Assembly (NCBI GenBank): GCA_009698815.1
Contig: WLPJ01000002.1
Span: forward strand, 84,637 to 148,636
Length of the DNA: 64,000 bases
DNA from: Actinomycetota bacterium
GTDB taxonomy: Bacteria > Actinomycetota > Actinomycetes > Nanopelagicales > Nanopelagicaceae
Direction of reading: 5' to 3'
A program made the position numbers and the translations under genes. The notes beneath the pieces are model-generated. The model worked only from the letters and a program-made list of their open reading frames with translations. It had not been told where the DNA came from and did not search any database. Position 1 is the stretch's first letter. Every line of letters begins with the position of its first letter. Of the stretch, positions 61,136 to 64,000 are shown piece by piece.

Positions 61136-64000
61136 CTAGCCACGTGGAATAACAGAGATGCTCATGATATTGGTCGATGCCTGCGCAAATGCATTGCTTG
61201 TTGGCCTAAAGATTGCTTCGACTCTGGTGGCACCAAGGCGTGAAGGTTTCCAGTTACAAGTTGCAGCTGTAGTAACGGTTGCCCTAATGCTGCTGCAACC
61301 AGGGATCGTCCGACCCTCTTGCAAGAATTCTACGGTTCCAGCGGTTGCAACTCCGACCGTTAGCAAAGTTGCAGATCCATATCCAATGCTAGGGGCAGAG
61401 GAGGACAGAACTGCCGTATTTGATTGCTCGGCTGTAGTAAATGTCACTGTCGTTGTATCACTGGCAACTGAGTTGTATTCCGAGTTTCCGGCCATGGTGG
61501 CAATCACCCTGCATGTTCCGATAGTGCCGGTTGATAAATTACCTGTTGTTATAGAACAACCTGTCGCCGTTCCTCCTGAAGTGACTGCGTAACTCAACGA
61601 GCCATTGGTAGAACCGCCAGTGGCAGTTAGGGTGGTTGGAGTAGTAAATCGGCCCGTAATTGATGTCAGAGTCAGCGCACTTTGATTAGATTTGATAACC
61701 GCTAGAGTCACAGCACTTGAAGTAGTTGTTGCTGTAGTAGTACCTCTGGTGTTGGTAACAACCACTCTATATTTATGCCCGCTTACAGTGGAGTTCAAGG
61801 TTGCGCTCGTGTAAGAAGATGTCGTTGCCCCACTTCCTGAGGAAGCGTTTGCCCAGCTTGAGCCCCCATTTAGGGAGGTTTGCCATTGGTAGCTCAAGGT
61901 TCCGCCATCAGATGCTGAAGCGGAAACGCTCAGAGTGCCCGTTTGCGTAGAAGATGCGCTGGTATTTACTGGCTGAGTATTAATTGTGGGCGCTGCAGCA
62001 TCTGGGATACGCGTAGTAACCAGAGATGAGTTCGTAGACTCGGCTGAATTTGCATATTGAGTATCGCCAATTGCGGTAATGGTCACCTTATATCCGGTTA
62101 GGTCTGCCATAGATGCGTAATCACTATCTGTAATGGCGCGAGAAGTTCCGCTAACTGATGTAATAGTTGCTAGCAAAGAAGAACCTGAAGAGTCATAAAG
62201 TTTTAAAGTATAAGAAGTCGCATTGGCCACCGCGGTCCAAGAAGCTGTGATGTATTTACGGACATCTGTGTTGCCCACTACCGTCGGCGCACTAGGTGTA
62301 GAAATATCTGCTTTATTAGTGGTGATCAGAGCAGACAATGTGGATTGAGATGAGTTCGCGTACATTGCATCACCAATGGCGGTGACTGCAACTTTATATC
62401 CAGTGCCAGGGGTGAGTCCTGTAATCGTATTACCGGATAAGAACCCAGTAATTAGTGAGCCAACTTCTGTTGTTCCATTAGAGGCATAAACTTGCACGCT
62501 GTATGAAGAAGCGTTAGAAACGTTTGTAAAAGTTACAGTTAGCGATGTCGCTGATCCAAGCACTACAGCACCTGATGGCTGTGATGGCGTGCTCAAAATT
62601 ATCTTTGCAACAGTTAGCGTTGCATCACTTGAATTTGCAGCAGTAGTTGTGCCATTGATCGCATTGGTAACAACCACGCGATAGCGACTGCCGTCATCAC
62701 CGATTGCAAGAGTAGGAGTTGTGTAGTTGACACCTGTAGCACCTGCAATCGATGAGTATGTGGTGGCGCTATCTGTGGAGAGCTGCCATTGGTAGGTAAG
62801 ACTTCCGCCATCTGAGGCAGTTGTTCCTGAGGCAGAGAAGATATGGCTTTGGCCCACTGTCTTACTCACACTAGTTGGGCTAGTGATAGTGGCAGCAGCA
62901 GCGGCCGAGAGAGTGCTTATCTGACTAGAAAGAGCCGAGGCAGATGAATCTGCATAGTTGGCATCTCCAACAGAGGTCAGCCTGACTTTATAGGCAGTGC
63001 CAGCGCTTAACCCGGTGATTGCAGTATTTGAGGTGTAAGAGGTGGCAGTTGCAATAAGAGTTGTTCCATCAGATGCATAGACGCGCGCTGTGTAACTAGT
63101 GGCATTTGCAGCATTGGTAAAGGCGATCTTCAGAGAGGTTGCAGAGCCTGAAACAGTTGTTGGAGTAATAGCAGTAGGTGCTGCCAGCGGAATTTTAGTA
63201 ACAGTAAGAGTTGCTGGGTCAGAGTCGAAATCGTAGGTGGTGCCATTGATCGCATTGGTAACAACCACGCGATAGAGAGTGCCGTTATCACCGATTGCAA
63301 GGGTAGGAGTTGTGTAGTTGACACCTGTAGCACCTGCAATCGATGAGTATGTGGTGGCGCTATCTGTAGAGAGCTGCCATTGGTAAGTCAAGGTACCCCC
63401 ATCACTAGCAGTTGTTCCTGAGGCAGAGAAGACATGTGTTTGTCCTACGGATTTGCTGGCCGCACTTGGACTCGTAATGGTTGCTTTTACGGCTCCATCT
63501 AGGGTAGTTCTAGAAGAAGAAAGTGATGAAGGCGCGGAATCGGAATAACTGGCATTTCCAATTGCGGTAACAGTGATTTGATACGAGGTTCCAGGGCTTA
63601 ACCCCGTAATTGTCGATCCAGATAGGAAGGAGGTCGTTGCATCTCCCACTTCTGTTCCATCTGCTAAATAGGCGCGCGCTGTGTAGGAACTAGCATTAGA
63701 TGTATTGGTGAAACGCACCAATAATGATGTTGCAGAGCCTGAAACAGTTGATGCAGTAATAGCAGTAGGCGGATCTAGCGGCGCCTTTGCAACAGTTAGC
63801 GTTGCAGCACTAGATGTTGCAGCAGTAGTTGTGCCATTGATCGCATTTGTCACAACCACGCGATAGAGAGTGCCGTTATCACCGATTGCAAGAGTAGGAG
63901 TTGTGTAGTTGACACCTGTAGCACCTGCAATCGATGAGTATGTAGAAGGTGCTGCAGCTGTTGCACTTTCCCATTGATAACTCAGCGTTCCACCATCTGA
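61136..64000 (-). CDS. Large Ig/Fn3-like repeat surface protein, N-terminus beyond window
   Basis: The frame is open from the right edge to the stop at 61136, giving about 954 visible residues; the start lies outside. The protein alternates Ig-like modules (for example ITSPTSVSKTVGQSHIFSAS, TLTYQWQLSTDSATTYSSI, YRVVVTNAINGTTT) with fibronectin-III-like modules (SLTVTFTNVSNASSYSVQVY, ITGLTPGTGYKVAVTAIGD). Towards the C-terminus come an Ig module (SYQWQTSLNGGSSWANAS), an MBG-like segment (TLTATGGSTNGSLSYAVTSG) and a final Ig-like domain (VLSSSAPSIGYGSATLLTV). There is no LPXTG, membrane helix or Cys motif at the end (NIMSISVIPRG), so any anchor must be N-terminal or indirect. Thr/Ser-rich and almost Cys-free, it looks like an adhesin. 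It converges with the FGQG locus. Confidence 0.85.
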   Translation of the reverse strand, partial: SDGGTLSYQWESATAAAPSTYSSIAGATGVNYTTPTLAIGDNGTLYRVVVTNAINGTTTAATSSAATLTVAKAPLDPPTAITASTVSGSATSLLVRFTNTSNASSYTARAYLADGTEVGDATTSFLSGSTITGLSPGTSYQITVTAIGNASYSDSAPSSLSSSRTTLDGAVKATITSPSAASKSVGQTHVFSASGTTASDGGTLTYQWQLSTDSATTYSSIAGATGVNYTTPTLAIGDNGTLYRVVVTNAINGTTYDFDSDPATLTVTKIPLAAPTAITPTTVSGSATSLKIAFTNAANATSYTARVYASDGTTLIATATSYTSNTAITGLSAGTAYKVRLTSVGDANYADSSASALSSQISTLSAAAAATITSPTSVSKTVGQSHIFSASGTTASDGGSLTYQWQLSTDSATTYSSIAGATGVNYTTPTLAIGDDGSRYRVVVTNAINGTTTAANSSDATLTVAKIILSTPSQPSGAVVLGSATSLTVTFTNVSNASSYSVQVYASNGTTEVGSLITGFLSGNTITGLTPGTGYKVAVTAIGDAMYANSSQSTLSALITTNKADISTPSAPTVVGNTDVRKYITASWTAVANATSYTLKLYDSSGSSLLATITSVSGTSRAITDSDYASMADLTGYKVTITAIGDTQYANSAESTNSSLVTTRIPDAAAPTINTQPVNTSASSTQTGTLSVSASASDGGTLSYQWQTSLNGGSSWANASSGSGATTSSYTSATLNSTVSGHKYRVVVTNTRGTTTATTTSSAVTLAVIKSNQSALTLTSITGRFTTPTTLTATGGSTNGSLSYAVTSGGTATGCSITTGNLSTGTIGTCRVIATMAGNSEYNSVASDTTTVTFTTAEQSNTAVLSSSAPSIGYGSATLLTVGVATAGTVEFLQEGRTIPGCSSIRATVTTAATCNWKPSRLGATRVEAIFRPTSNAFAQASTNIMSISVIPRG
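62649..64000 (-). repeat. 591-bp tandem DNA repeats in the adhesin gene
   Basis: The string GTGCCATTGATCGCAT occurs at 62649, 63240 and 63831, exactly 591 bases (197 codons) apart, and about 170 bases after each start are nearly identical (matching GTAGTTGACACCTGTAGC and CAATCGATGAGTATGT). Each unit encodes one Ig-like plus one Fn3-like module. The third copy runs off the window and begins to diverge after 63945. Confidence 0.92.

Noticed and set aside
62649..64000. CRISPR-like regular repeats
   Set aside because: The repeats are 591 bases apart, in frame and encode protein modules; there are no short unique spacers.
46173..64000. Prophage or genomic island with mobile elements
   Set aside because: No integrase, transposase, terminal repeats or tRNA junction was seen; the region is rich in surface proteins but otherwise resembles the rest in composition.

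Overview
The window reads as chromosomal DNA of a compact-genome actinobacterium. Markers of the phylum are mshB (mycothiol pathway), two WhiB regulators, mtrA-mtrB, pdtaS, DUF3107, DUF3499, DUF5719 and Rv3235-family genes, and a gene order that follows Mycobacterium tuberculosis blocks (Rv3213c-Rv3206c, Rv1170-Rv1178, Rv3264c-Rv3219) although the base composition is much less GC-rich. Very short spacers, many ATGA/TAATG overlaps and frequent leaderless starts suggest a streamlined planktonic lineage such as the freshwater acI group (Nanopelagicales). That placement is inference; no rRNA gene is present to test it.

Layout. 0-3 kb: ParA-like ATPase, DEAD-box helicase, DUF3107, TetR. 3-9.3 kb: moeZ, mshB, small membrane protein, cysS, GNAT acetyltransferase, ferredoxin, dapC. 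9.3-24 kb: the cell-envelope and cell-cycle block, with an NDP-sugar synthase, whiB2, a giant glycosyltransferase, DUF5719, DUF3499, phosphomannomutase (apparently starting at ATT), ahcY, mtrA-mtrB, a ComF-type protein and secA. 24-28.5 kb: Rv3235-family protein, SAF-domain protein, CpaE-like protein, DUF6912, pdtaS and whiB1. 28.6-41.8 kb: tRNA-Arg(CCG), msrA-msrB, a DNA glycosylase, two PLP enzymes of sulfur amino-acid metabolism, an FAD oxidoreductase, a short HPF, an OmpR-type two-component system, TerC, a methyltransferase, argG and an FKBP lipoprotein. 41.8-46.2 kb: FMN riboswitch, ribD-ribE-ribBA-ribH and mutM.

From 46.2 kb to the end the window is an accessory, almost wholly exported region. 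Three tandem paralogous secreted proteins (46.2-52.0 kb) share a C-terminal Cys-containing motif (TITCxKG...KPxCPxGYK) that may be a surface-retention module. After a LuxR-type response regulator comes the most interesting locus (52.9-61.1 kb). It holds four small exported proteins sharing a core I call FGQG (one carries a 28-triplet collagen-like stalk), an ER-type Ser/His signal peptidase I resembling SipW, a polytopic membrane protein, a short protein resembling a signal peptidase without catalytic residues, and a basic protein. The organisation is analogous to Bacillus TasA/SipW fibre loci, so I propose a surface-fibre or matrix system. A large Ig/Fn3-like repeat protein on the opposite strand, with an exact 591-bp DNA period and cut by the window edge, closes the region.

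Regulatory features include an FMN riboswitch with a clean switching pairing over the ribD ribosome-binding site, a perfect 16-bp palindrome overlapping the whiB2 promoter, a 22-bp-stem hairpin behind the putative major FGQG subunit, and at least thirteen TANNNT boxes sitting 6-7 bases from start codons. No insertion sequence, prophage, CRISPR array or replication origin was seen.
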